Source of the DNA: Ichthyophthirius multifiliis
Taxonomy: Eukaryota > Ciliophora > Oligohymenophorea > Hymenostomatida
DNA length: 64,000 nucleotides
Assembly (NCBI RefSeq): GCF_000220395.1
Contig: NW_004086489.1
Span: 47,387-111,386, forward strand
Direction: 5' to 3'
Shown here: positions 52,529 through 64,000 of the stretch, one piece after another
Numbering within the stretch: the stretch's first letter is position 1
How the letters are laid out: each line of letters opens with the position of its first letter
The notes under the pieces: model-generated
Database searches by the model: none
What the model was told of the DNA's origin: nothing
Seen by the model: only the letters and a program-made list of their open reading frames with translations
Translations under genes and position numbers: made by a program

Positions 52529-52822
52529 ATGTATTTGGGATAATAATATAAATAAGAAGAAGATGAAGATGAAGAAAGATACTATAATTTTGCTTATAAT
52601 TATTTATCATTGAATTAAAAATAATAAAAATAAAAAATAACATATTCTAGTAATGATTAAGATTAATATAGTTAAAAAATGAAAGATATTTTAAATTATA
52701 AAAAATATTTAAATTAAGAACTTTTAGAAGATAAATTAAATTAAAAATTAAAAAAAAAACCTTAATATTAAGGAAAAATTGGTATAAAAAAAAATATATA
52801 TAATATATATATAATATATATA

Positions 52823-52863
<41 letters not shown>

Positions 52864-55800
52864 TATAAAATTTTTAATTAAGCTGAAAAATTATTTTATA
52901 AGCTAATCTTTTAAAGAATAAATATTAAAAACATAAATAAATGAATGTTAGAAAATTTAAGAAAAAAAAGAATATATGTAAAGTTAACCTTCTATTTTCG
53001 ATTTATAATTATATGTAAAAAATAAATTTGACATTTAAAATGAAGAATTGGATAATGAATTTGGATAATAAAAAGTTATTTTCTTAATAAAATATTTTAG
53101 TAAAATATTATGGAATAAGCTTTATAAAACTTATAAGAAAAAAAATATGACATTAAGAAAATATTATTAAGTGAAGAAGAGAATAAACTAATTTTATCAA
53201 ACGTAAATTGTATAGCTTTGGGAAGATCAGGGACTGTAAAAACAACTGCAGAAGTATCGACTATATGTATACTAAATCAAATATTTAAGAAAAAGCATAA
53301 ATAATAAAATAATTTAAAAATTTGTTTTGTAACTCTTTCTTCTGTACTTTCTGAAAAAGTTTAAATTTTTTACGAAAGCATAACTAGCTATTCATCAAAT
53401 ACAAACCTAAAATAAGCTTATAGTTTATCTCAAGTAAAGTAATATCCTTTGTTTTGTAATTTTTAAACATTGATAAAAATTAATTGATGGAAATTTATGT
53501 GCTCCGTTTTTGATTAGAGACGATTTTGGATAAATTTAAGAATTTTAGCCAGGTAGAATGTTAAGAGGAAAAATTTATAAATGCAAGTAAAATTTTTTTA
53601 ATGAAATTTCTTTTAAAGATTTCTAAAATATTTTTTGGAATTAATACTTAAAATAATTATATCCTTAAATTAATAAAGATATTGATTTAATGAATGCATA
53701 TTCGGAAATTTAATCTTACATTACAGGTTTTCTATTACATTAAATATATATTTTTTTTTATATGTTTATCTTAAATTATATTTTATAATATATAAATAAA
53801 ATATATTTATTTAAAATAATTAAAAATTATATACAAAAAGGATATTAATCAAGCTTTAAATTCGAACATTAAATGATTCCTAAAAATGACTACTTAGATA
53901 TTATTGGTAAAGAAAAGTCGTTTGTAAATTTAGAATAAAAAAAAATATTTACATTATTGCTAAATTATATTAAGAATGGAAAAATTAGAATAATTTTTTT
54001 TATTAAAATGATGTTTTTAACTATATTTTATAATAAATATATGAAGTAAAAAAAAAGTTTAAACACATAAATTAAGTTTTTATTAAAAAAAATAAGAAAA
54101 ATTATGATTCTAAAGGATATTTCCATTATTTATTTATTGATGAAATTTAAGATTTAAATTATGCATCAATTTTTCTCCTATGTTTACTTGCTTAATAAAG
54201 AATTTTTTTAGGAGGAGATTCAGCCTAAACCATAAATAAAACAAATAAATTTAGATTTAAAGAAATTCATAAAATTTATAATAAAAAAATATAAGAGAAA
54301 TATAATCTTTTATTATACTAAGAAAAGCCTCAATATGTTTGTCTTAATAAAAATTTCAGGTTTCATGGATAAATAATAGAATTTGACAATATTTTAATAA
54401 GAATTTTGGAGCTAATATTCCCTGAGCATATAGATTAAATTCCTATTGAGTTTTCAACAAGAAATGGGCCAAAAACCAATTATAATTAATGAAATTGAAG
54501 ACATATTAAAAAATTTTCAAAGAGAAGAAGATCCATTTAAGAAGCATTTGCTGATTATTTCGGAAGACTTTAAACTATACTTGTCAGAAACGAAAAAGAT
54601 AAAGATGAATTAAAAGGAATTTTTAGATAATAATTTAAAAACTCGAAAATTAGAATCTATACTATATAAGAAGCTAAAGGTTTAGAATTTTAAGATGTGA
54701 TCTTGTATAATTTTCTCTAATATTCATATAGTGAATGCAATTCTTGGGAACTCTTAAAATATATAGAAATTTAAAAATAATAATATTCAATACAATAATT
54801 TTAAGATAAATATTTATATATACATTTAAATATACTAATATTTATTTATATAATAAAATATAGGTACTATTAAAAAAGATTTTTAAGGTTCTACTTTTTA
54901 AATAAAGAGAAAATTAAGTTGAAATTTTTGAACTATCTAAAGGAAAATAATTTAATTATTAATTTAATCATGATTATTTTAAAAACAGTATTTAAATTTT
55001 ATGTGGAGAGCTTAAAGAAATATATGTTGCAATTAGTAGGACTAGATCTAAATTGTTTATTTATGAAAGCAAATAGAATTCTAATATTAAAATTAATCCA
55101 TTTTAAAAATTACTTTAATAATTATAAATTTTTGACTAGAGATGCTTCAAGAAGGATTACAATTAAATAAATGTAAAATTATTATATAAAATAGTTTAAT
55201 TAATTTTATAGTAATAAAATTTGAAATATATTTAAAAATATGAACCTAGATGTAGTAATAAATAAGAATTTATAAATTAAGCTAAATAATTTAAAGAGAT
55301 AGAAAATTACTTAGATGCAGCCGAATTATTTAATTTTGTTAAAGAAATATCATAAGAAAATGAGTAAGAATATCGAATTATTTTTTTTTTAAAAAAAAAA
55401 TATTAAAAGATGTTTAGCAATTTATGAAATTTAATAAGCTTAAAAACTAATATATACTAATAATAATAAGTTTTTGAAAGAATTCGAATCTTAGTTTTAT
55501 ATAAAACACAATAATTTTAATTAATAGAAAGTTGGTATATTTTAATAAGTAAGTAATCATTACAATAAAGCTATAGAATATTCCTTAATAAATAAAAACT
55601 TCCTTTAGATGAAAGTTTAAAATTTTTACAAATACACATTTAAAATTAAGAAAAAATTTATGAACAGGGAAAAATATTAAAATAAGAATTAGATTAATAA
55701 TAATAATAAGCAATTAAGTTAAAAAGAAATATATTATTGACATATGCATATTATATGGAAAAATACTATAACAAGGATAAACTTGATTTTTTGTATAAAT

Positions 55801-58800
55801 AAATTTTGGACTTTTATGAAAGATCTAAATATTTAGATAGTAGATATATTTTATTTATTAAATACAGATTAAATAATGTAGATGATCTTTAAAATAAATT
55901 TCGACTTTATAAAGAACAAAATTTGTTAGATGAAAATGAACTAATAAAAACTTTAAATTATTATTATCCGATTATTTTAGAAAATATTATGAAGAAAATA
56001 AATTTTCAATATAATCATAATTTATTTGGAGTTCCAAAAAAATTTTAAAATAAAAATAAAGATAAAGATAAAGATAAAGGTAAAGAAATAAGCTAAATTA
56101 AAACATAACTAGGTAAATGCTTAATCTATACAATAGAATTGCTAATAATTCCTTTTATAAAAGTATTTAAAAATATAGCAATGAGTAGATAGAATTTGGA
56201 ATATTTTATTATTTAATAAGAATAGTTTAAGACAAATCAAAATTAGAAGAATTTTTAATTTTAGATAAATAATCAAAAATTATAAATAAGTAAAATTTAA
56301 TATATCTTTATATCATGTTAGTTTATTTAATCAAATAGAATTTCTGAATGATTTTTTAAAAATTACTAACTGGCATGAATAAAGGAACTTGCTTTATATA
56401 GATGAAATTTTTTAAGTTAATGAAAAAAAGTATAATTAAATTTTTTAAAAAATAAGTGTATAAGAATGGTTGAAAGTATCTAAATAAATGGTAATAAATA
56501 AGTAAGCTTAAATATATTATTGTCTATTAGGCTTTTATGCATAACTATTATAGTATAATCTTTGCAAGAATAATCATTTTTATGAATATTAGTTAGGAAC
56601 AATATAGAAAAGTTAAGATTAACATCTATTTTATTAACTTCATTTATATTAATAATCAATGAAAAATTATAATTTTAAAATACTCTTTGAAAATGATCTT
56701 TAAAATTTTAAATTCATTAAAAGCATTAATTTAAATTAGATGTATTAATATTAAAATTTAAGAAAACTATATAATAAATTAATATGCAGATTTATTATAA
56801 TAAGTATTAAACTTTTTGGAAAATATAATGTAAAATTAAAATTAAAATATACATATAATTCAACTATTAGACATATTAATATTTCTTAAGCTAAGTTTGG
56901 AATTTTTTGTCTAAGAAATTAATCCTTTTTATTGTGTAATTAATAAATTAGATGATTCTTTTAAATTTGTTATTGCTAAAGTTCTTAATTATTTGATGAA
57001 TTTTAATTAATCTTTTAATTTAGAAAGCAAATATGGAGTAAAAAAAGAATTTAATATATTATTTGAATAATGTTTTTGTTAATTATATGAGTAAATATCT
57101 ATATAATATATATATAATATTAATTTTTAAAATTTTTATTGACTATGTTTGTTTTTATAGATTAATTCCTTTGTAAGAATTTAATTATGATGCAAATATA
57201 CAATCAAAATCATATCGAAATAATAATTATTATGTTAACTTTTGGGAGCCTTTTGGAAGAGATTTCTATATTATTGATGTTTACTCAAAAATATATAAAG
57301 ATAATAATGAATTGTTAAAAGACACTTTAATAAATAGTATTAAAAATGAAAGTTTTTCTCATTTAAAGCTTATTGATAGGAAGTTTGGGTTAGCATTATG
57401 TTAAAATAATTAGTATAAAATAAAATTCGTTTTATGATATATTTTTATTTATTTTTTTAAATAAGGGAAAATTAACTGCATCTTTCATGAATAAATATTG
57501 TTTGTATTTATAAGACAATCTAAATTATATATAAAAAAATAATTCAGATCTTAATATAGATTAAAAATTTTGTTTAAATATTGTTTTAAAGAGTTTAGAA
57601 ATATTGTTTTTAGATTAATAATTAGAGAAAATAATTTAATAAACAAAATAAAAAACTCCAGAAAATAATTCATTTGATTTTGATAATAAATTTAAAATTA
57701 AATTATTTAAATTAATAAAGTTTTAAATGAAGCATATAATAATTAAATAATAAAATAATAAAGTGAAGAGTTTTAATTATTAATTTCTAACCCTTAATTT
57801 ACTTAAAAAAAAATATTAAATTTAAAATAATAATTAAATTAAAAAATGTATAAAAAATAGCTGTAAAATTTATAAAAATGTGATATTTAATAATCATTTT
57901 AATTATTATAAACTAAAGATTTTAATTATTTCTTAATGAATATTTATAAATATGGAATATTATTATAGCCTTATAAATTAACCTATGATCTGTTTCGCAA
58001 CTAAAAAACTTTAAAAAGCTTTATTAATAATTTAGCAAGAAATCTATTTCTTAATTCTAAACGTGAAAAAGTTAAAATTGATTAGAGTTTTTCTGATTAT
58101 GATAAAATTTTATTCTCATTAGTTTTGTTTAATTTAATTGAAAATACACTAAAAGAATAAAATGAAATTTAAAATAATTTAAAAAAATAATAATTTATCA
58201 ATGAAAATCAATTTTAAACATTAGCAATAGATTTCTTTAAATACAGAAGATTGTTTTTTAAAGCATCAACAGGATAAGCAGGAGTAAAAATACTAAACTT
58301 TGCTTAGTAAGGTTAAATAAAAGAATAAATACAAGTAATAATATTAAAAAAAAAATACAATTTATTATTTATAGGAAATTATATTTGAAATGTGTTTACT
58401 TGTACTTGAAAACTATTTAGAATATTTGATATAATATGAATATTTAAATAATAACTATTAATTGTATTTTCCTCAAGAATTTTAGAAGTATACTTGCGAT
58501 AATTATTTTTTATAAAATAGTTATATTCAGATTTATGTCGATTAATAATTTTTAAATTATTCCAATGAAAATAAGCAAAGATTAAATTGGTTTTGTGATT
58601 TTTTGCTTAGTTATGAAAAAATAATTAAATTTTAAAAAGAAAAAAAAATTTATTGTATCATTAATTTTGAATATTTTAAAATAATCTTATAAATAATAGA
58701 CTTAAGATAACTATAATTAAGAATAAGTATTTGATTATTTAATTAAAGAGCAAAATTTTTTTTATTAAAAAATTTAATTTTTAATTAATGATCAAGTAAT

Positions 58801-59603
58801 TGATAAGTTAATTAATGAAATTATGGTTTAAAATTCAAATTAAGGCTCTTATTAAAGTTTGATTTCTTTAACGTTCAATGAAATTTTTAATTAATTATAA
58901 AAATGTTGTGACATAAATATATAAATTATATAAATTAAAATAATATAATAGCCAGATTTATGGAGAAAATATAACGAATAAAATTATTCTGTAATGTTAA
59001 ATAATAAAATGAAATAATGTATTACTAAATATTCTGATAATAATAAAAAAATATTTGATAAATTTACTATTTGTGAAATAAATAAAAAAACAGATTAAAA
59101 TTATTAAAAAGGATTAAACTTCTACAAAAATGATTTTATAAGTTTTATAAAATAAAATTTTTATAGTACTACAATTATTTACAAGAATTTACAGTTTCTT
59201 TATTAAATTTTTTTGTAAAATCAAATAAGTTTAAAATTTAAGATATGCAATTATTACTAAAATGCATAATAATGATATAACAAGTGAAAATTTTATTTTT
59301 ATTGTTAAAAATTTGGAATAAATAACAAAAAGTGAAAATAATTTCAATATTAAATTAACAGTATATATTAATTAATTGTAAGAAAATTAGAATAAATAAT
59401 TTAATAATTAATTTAATTAAAAACACAGATATGATATATTGAAATCAAAACTAGAAATATTGGATGAAAGTAAGAAGTAAAAAGAAGATTTAAAAAAAAA
59501 TTATTTATCATATTTAAATTACAAAACTAATCCGAAAATTTTTATTGAAAAAATTGAATAGCTTGATCCTAAATAGTTTTTATAAGAATTTAAAAATTAT
59601 TGA
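52529..59603 (+). CDS. TRANK1-like superfamily 1 (UvrD-type) helicase with C-terminal helical repeats; frames broken
   Basis: The N-terminus is acidic/Gln-rich (from ATG at 52529). SF1 motifs run in order. Motif I is GRSGTVKTTAE (53220), where relatives have GRSGTGKT. The Walker B motif is FIDEIQDLNYASIF (~54139). Motif III-like is GGDSAQTI (~54213), then NFRFHGQI. Motif V is EAKGLEFQDVILYNF (~54675) and motif VI is YVAISRTRSKLFIYES (~55021). This pattern, with KGLEF.DV.LYNF, is that of the TPR/ankyrin TRANK1 helicases. The following 4 kb encodes Lys/Asn-rich helical repeats (for example the TPR-like segment near 55740-55980) ending ...QLDPKQFLQEFKNY at 59603. Many small introns and several frame changes occur, so the internal structure is approximate. 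The role of this family is unclear. Confidence 0.7.
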
Positions 59604-60308
59604 AATAATATTAGAAAAATATTAATATCAAAAATATTGAATTATTCTAAAAAAAAAGTAATAAGAAAAATTATTATTTTAATTAGAAACATTATTTTAT
59701 TTTTAATTATAATTAAAAATATACTTTTTAAATATTTAATTTTGTTTTTTTTAAAACAATATTTTTTTGTTTTGCAACTATATATTAGTGAATATGTTAA
59801 ACTTAAAAAAATTTTTTTTTGAAAAAACAAAATAAACTATTTATTAAAATTATTATAAAATAAAATAAAATAATGCTATTAATTAAAATTATCATTTTAT
59901 TTATCTAAACTATATGATTTTTAATATTAATATGTATCTAAATATTATTTCATATTTATTTTTGTTTTTTTTTATAAATATTTATTTAATTAAATATTGA
60001 TTTTAAATTTAATATTTATTTTTGTAATTATTTGAATTTTACTTTTTTAAAATAAATAAATATTTAATTCACAAATTCTTTTTTTAATTTTGTGTTTTAA
60101 ATAATAAAAATTTAAATTTATATATAATAAGTCAACAATTTTTTTTGTGTAAAAATAATAAAATTTATTAGTTTATTATTATACTACATTAATATATATT
60201 AAAAAATATAAGTAAGTTTACTTTTTTTAAGTATTAATAATATAGTATTTATATAAATATTTGAATAAGATAAAATTTATAAATGCTTTTTGATATAAAA
60301 AATAAAAT
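59604..60308. other. Intergenic region between convergent genes
   Basis: 3' flanks of the SF1 helicase (+) and the coiled-coil gene (-). A hydrophobic I/L/F string can be read on both strands at about 59640-59830. This is what near-pure A/T gives by chance, and I see no gene. Confidence 0.55.
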
Positions 60309-61001
60309 TCAACAAAATTTCATTTTTTAACTAATTTCAACTTCTTACGATAATATTATTTTGAGTCTTGAATTTTCATGTTCTAATTAAATAAAGTTTT
60401 CCTCAGCTTTTTATAAATTATTTTTCAAAATTTTATTTTACAAACTTATCTTCAAATTTATATCAAAAAAATCTTATATTTCTTTATCTTTTTACTAAGT
60501 TTCCAATTTTAATTAATATATTTCTAATTCTTTTTGAATAAACTCTTATTATTAAGCTTTTAGCTTTTCTTATATTTGCTCGTTTTCCTAAATATGCTTT
60601 TATTATTACTAAATTATATAATCTTTTTCTTATATTATTTATTTTAATTTAATAACTTATTATTTTTAATCATTATATTTTTATTTAAAATTTTAAGTTT
60701 TTTCAAATATCTTCGATTATGGAAATTTTTAAATTAATATATTTTTATTATTATTATTTATGTTTATTTGTTTGTTATAATTTATTTATTTTCTTTATTC
60801 GAAATTTATAATAGAACTTTATTTTAAGGATTATTATATATTGTATGTTTAACCTTAATGTAATATAGTTTAATTTTCTTTTTATTTATATCTATTTGAA
60901 TTATAATTTTCTGAATTTCTTTTAAGCGTATTTTTATTCTATGATTTAGGAGAAATCGGTTAGGAAAAAAAACTAAATGATTTTTATTTTCTTATTGACA
61001 T
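60309..61001 (-). CDS. Coiled-coil protein, 230 aa, intronless
   Basis: Not recognised. Read leftward from ATG at 61001 there is a single uninterrupted frame of 230 codons using many TAA/TAG as Gln. The N-terminal ~100 residues are polar and Ser/Asn-rich (for example RKQKSFSFFSQPISPKSQNK). Residues ~105-220 are a heptad-like coiled coil rich in Lys/Glu/Gln. Examples are HIQENEQIQEKLKAQQQEF and EENFIQLEHENSRLKIILSQ. The balanced Glu/Lys spacing and the clean frame through A/T-rich DNA argue that it is real. It could be a cytoskeletal or basal-body component, but nothing in the sequence proves this. Confidence 0.7.
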
Positions 61002-61590
61002 TTTATATAAAAATTAATAAAATAATTTGTTAGTTAGTCTTTAATATTATATAAATTATAAAAAAATAAATTTATTTAGAATTTTAATAATTTTTTAATA
61101 ATATTTAATAAATTTATTTAAATTAATATGTTTTATTTTAATATCATATGTTTATAATTTTTTATATTTCTTAATTAATTAAAATTAAATATAAAAATCA
61201 AATAAATTAAACATAAAAACAAAATAATTAAACTATTTAATTTTCAGTATTATAGCATACAAACAACATTTTTTGAATACTTCTTAATAAAAAAGTTAAT
61301 ATTATATATAAATAATATAAACATAATTTTTAATTCTTTTCAAAACTTATCATAATGTAAATATTTTTTCTACTTTGAAAAATAAATTTTATCAACTAAT
61401 GAGAATATTTATAAAAATTAAATAAAATATTGAAAGCTTTAATTAATTTCAAAATATTTAATATTATTTTAAAATTTATAATTAAAAATATTAAGAGCAT
61501 AGCAAATATCTAAATAAATATAACTATTAAATATAAAATAAATATATTTATAAAAAAAAAAATACAACAATAAATAAAACAAAAATTTAA
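61002..61590. other. Intergenic region between divergent genes
   Basis: A/T-rich sequence holding the promoters of the flanking coiled-coil (-) and hypothetical (+) genes. No motif was identified. Confidence 0.55.
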
Positions 61591-62890
61591 ATGTCTGAAT
61601 AACAAAACTAATTCAAATGTAAATTACAAAAAAATATTTTTAATAGAAATTTAAATGAAACAAATTTACATTATTTATTTTTACATTCGTAGAAGGAATA
61701 GGCAATTATAAAGGTCTTATGATTTGTACAAGGCCTAACGAAAAGATAGAACATAAAGAAAATCAGTAAAAACTAAATAATATTTATAAAATAAATATAT
61801 ATAATACAATTATATAGTCCATTTATCTCTAGAGTTGATAAAAAAGAATTGCTTGGAACAAATCCAGTTGCCAAAATATAATTTAATTAACCAATTAAAA
61901 GTAATTAATATAATTTTTTAGTTTTCTTTTTAAAAGTTAAATTTATTAAAGGAGTACATATTGTTTTATCAAGACACAAATAATGGCTTGAATAATATAA
62001 GAAATATGTTAAGCATAAATAATAAACAAATAAAGAAAATAATGAAAATAAAATAAAAAAGACAAATAAAGTAAATAAAATAATAATAATTCAATTTAAA
62101 ATATCAAAATAGTTAAGATAATAATCTGTTAGAAGGATAGCTTAAAGAAAGAGTAATATTTAAAACGAAAACACAGATTTAAACTAATAAAATTCAGTAG
62201 AAAATGAAGAAAATTTATACATATCAAATCAATAACTTTAAAATATTCTTAGAGTTAATAACAGCAATAAAAAACCTTAATGGTCTAAAAGCGAATAATA
62301 GATTTAAAAAGAAGAAGATTAAGAATGTTAAGACTTACTTGATTTTGCTAATAATCTAGACTACGAATCTTATATTAATGATTTAGAAGTTTAAAGCGTA
62401 GTAAAAGCTTTAAAAGATAGAATAAGCAATATAAAAGTAGAATAAAGTCAAAAAGAAAATTAGAGTTAATCTTAATAATAAGATGAAACTTAAAAAATAT
62501 AATAAAGTTAGAAATCTGTAAAAATAAAAAGTAAATAAATTATATATTTTAAATTTTTAATTTATATATTTATATATTTTTTTTAAGATTAATAAAAAAC
62601 TGAATTAAAAACTGAATAAAATAAATAAGAATTAAAAGAAGATTGGAATAGCGAAGTAAAATAATATATATTTTTTATTTATAAAAAAAAATAAAAAAAA
62701 TTAGACAAACGTTGAAGGGACTAAATTCAAAAGTAATTTGATGGATAAGATAGTAAAGCATTTAGCGGAAAAGATTTTAAAAAATAATAAATATTTAAAG
62801 GGAATATATTCACAAAATTCAATAAAATAATTATTAGTTGGAGAAGTTAAGAAATACTTTTAAAGTAAAAATTTACAAGAAAATAGTTGA
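61591..62890 (+). CDS. Conserved-looking hypothetical protein, last gene before the telomere
   Basis: Family not named with confidence. Five or six exons join in frame. A short first exon (MSEQQNQFK) leads into QGIGNYKGLMICTRPNEKIE. Then come HPFISRVDKKELLGTNPVAK and HIVLSRHKQWLEQYKKYVKH. A charged Gln-rich linker follows. The block DLLDFANNLDYESYINDLEV, followed by VVKALKDRISNI, has the look of a conserved domain. The C-terminus is basic (LAEKILKNNKYLKGIYSQ) and TGA is at 62890. The motif-like N-terminal segments and FANNLDYESYINDLEV suggest a ciliate or ciliary coiled-coil family, which is inference. It ends about 1.1 kb from the telomere, so it is the terminal gene of the chromosome. Confidence 0.72.
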
Positions 62891-63983
62891 TAAAAAATTA
62901 TTATATTTTCAAGTATATTTTTTTTATTTTAGTTATAAATAAGAAATATTAAATTTATGAATGTTTTAAAAAATCTGTTTAAAGTTTATTTTTAATATTA
63001 ATCAAATTTTTAAAAACTAACTATTTTTTAAAATAACTTTTTTTTTAATTTGTTACTTTTTATTAAAAAATTCATTTATAAAAATATTTTAAAATAAACA
63101 TAATTAAAATTTTATAATTAATATGCATATAATTATTATTTTATTATTTATAATATTTATTTTAGATTTTTATAAAGTCTTTTAAATTTGACAAAAATTA
63201 ATAAAAACATTGTCGAAATTATTTGAAATAAAATATTATTATTTACTCTTTGAACAAAAGAATTAAATCTAACCAAGGTCTTATATTATTTATTTGTAAA
63301 ATAATAAAGCTGGAGTTATATATATTAATTTTTTTACTAAGTTTTATATAAAAATATTAATAATAAATTAATTACCTAAAAAAAAACATTCTAATATTAA
63401 AAAATCAATTTATAAATAAAAGAAATATTACAAAAAAAAAAGTATATATATAAAATATAAAAAAAGTAAATAAATTAATTTTATATATATATTTAAAAAG
63501 ATTTAAAGAATTATTCAAAATAAATATAATAATTGTAAAATTTAAATTAATTTATAAAAAAAATATTTTTTAAGAACCCTTATAAATTGAAATTAATTAA
63601 AAATATAATTTTATGCAATTTATTTAAGTATGTTTGAAATATTATTTAAAATCTTAATTAAAGTTTTAATATAACTGAAAAAATTAAAATATTAAAATAT
63701 AAATATTTATTAATATTTTTATTCATAAATTATAATAAAAACATATTTAATATCAAACGAAATTTTTTAAAAAAAATATATCTGAATCATAAATGATAAA
63801 AATAATTTTGATTTTATTTTATAAAAATATTAATTTAATTTTATAAAAATATTTTTATTCAATTTAATATCAAAAAATAATTAATTAAATATATATATAT
63901 TTTATAAACTTATTTGTAAAAGATATATAGACTATTTATATTTTTAGGTAAAATAATTATATAAATATATTTTGAATGGTAAT
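62891..63983. other. Subtelomeric A/T-rich spacer
   Basis: About 1.1 kb between the last stop codon and the telomere. No coding sequence, tandem repeat or RNA gene was seen; it is the same A/T-rich composition as other spacers. No subtelomeric satellite is present. Confidence 0.65.
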
Positions 63984-64000
63984 TTGGGTTGGGGTTGGGG
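63984..64000 (+). repeat. Telomere, G4T2 (TTGGGG) repeats
   Basis: The window ends TTGGGTTGGGGTTGGGG. It is G-rich on the + strand towards the right, as expected for a right chromosome end. The unit equals the Tetrahymena/Ichthyophthirius telomere. The first unit is one G short, which may mark the junction of telomere addition or partial templating. The base before it (T-rich AATTT) is ordinary spacer, so this looks like a macronuclear chromosome end. Confidence 0.93.

Noticed and set aside
59637-59830. Hydrophobic frames on both strands
   Set aside because: The two strands mirror each other in A/T-only DNA; neither has a codon pattern or conserved motif.

Overview
The window is the right end of a ciliate macronuclear chromosome. 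Three things show this. (1) Every recognisable protein is continuous only if TAA and TAG are read as glutamine and TGA is the sole stop. (2) Introns are short (about 40-190 nt), almost pure A/T and bounded by GT...AG. (3) The last 16 bases are G4T2 telomere repeats (TTGGGG) running outward. Base composition is extremely A/T-rich even inside genes. This fits an oligohymenophorean such as Ichthyophthirius or a Tetrahymena relative; Ichthyophthirius is my best guess from composition, not proven.

Layout. 1-3308 is A/T-rich and without visible genes. 3309-18319 holds CFAP144 (+), katanin p80/KATNB1 (-), an RPGRIP1L-type transition-zone protein with an EF-hand tail (+), a patatin-like phospholipase (-) and a small polytopic membrane protein (+). 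18464-39034 holds two giant genes on the + strand. The first is a pseudokinase/multi-EF-hand protein ending in a nephrocystin-1 domain; the second is a TPR/IQ-type protein. 39320-50256 is housekeeping and signalling: a Nudix hydrolase (-), a flavin amine oxidase (+), a myristoylation-type AGC kinase (-), a P4-ATPase flippase (+) and a DDX31/Dbp7-like helicase (-). 50389-64000 holds a Q-rich hypothetical, an intron-containing tRNA-Tyr, a TRANK1-like SF1 helicase, a coiled-coil protein (-), a conserved-looking hypothetical and a gene-free subtelomere.

Biological theme. The left half is rich in cilium genes: a doublet-microtubule inner protein, a microtubule-severing regulator and two partners of the nephrocystin transition-zone module (RPGRIP1L and NPHP1). 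Both nephrocystin-type proteins carry long EF-hand arrays (about 9 and 11-12 hands) that their animal counterparts lack. They suggest a calcium-sensing version of the ciliary gate; this is the most interesting inference in the window.

Caveat. At least ten genes contain one-base reading-frame breaks, and the nine I placed precisely all lie in A or T homopolymers. I treat these as probable sequencing or assembly indels. Exon boundaries were worked out by eye; spans are reliable at the start and stop codons given, less so inside the giant genes.
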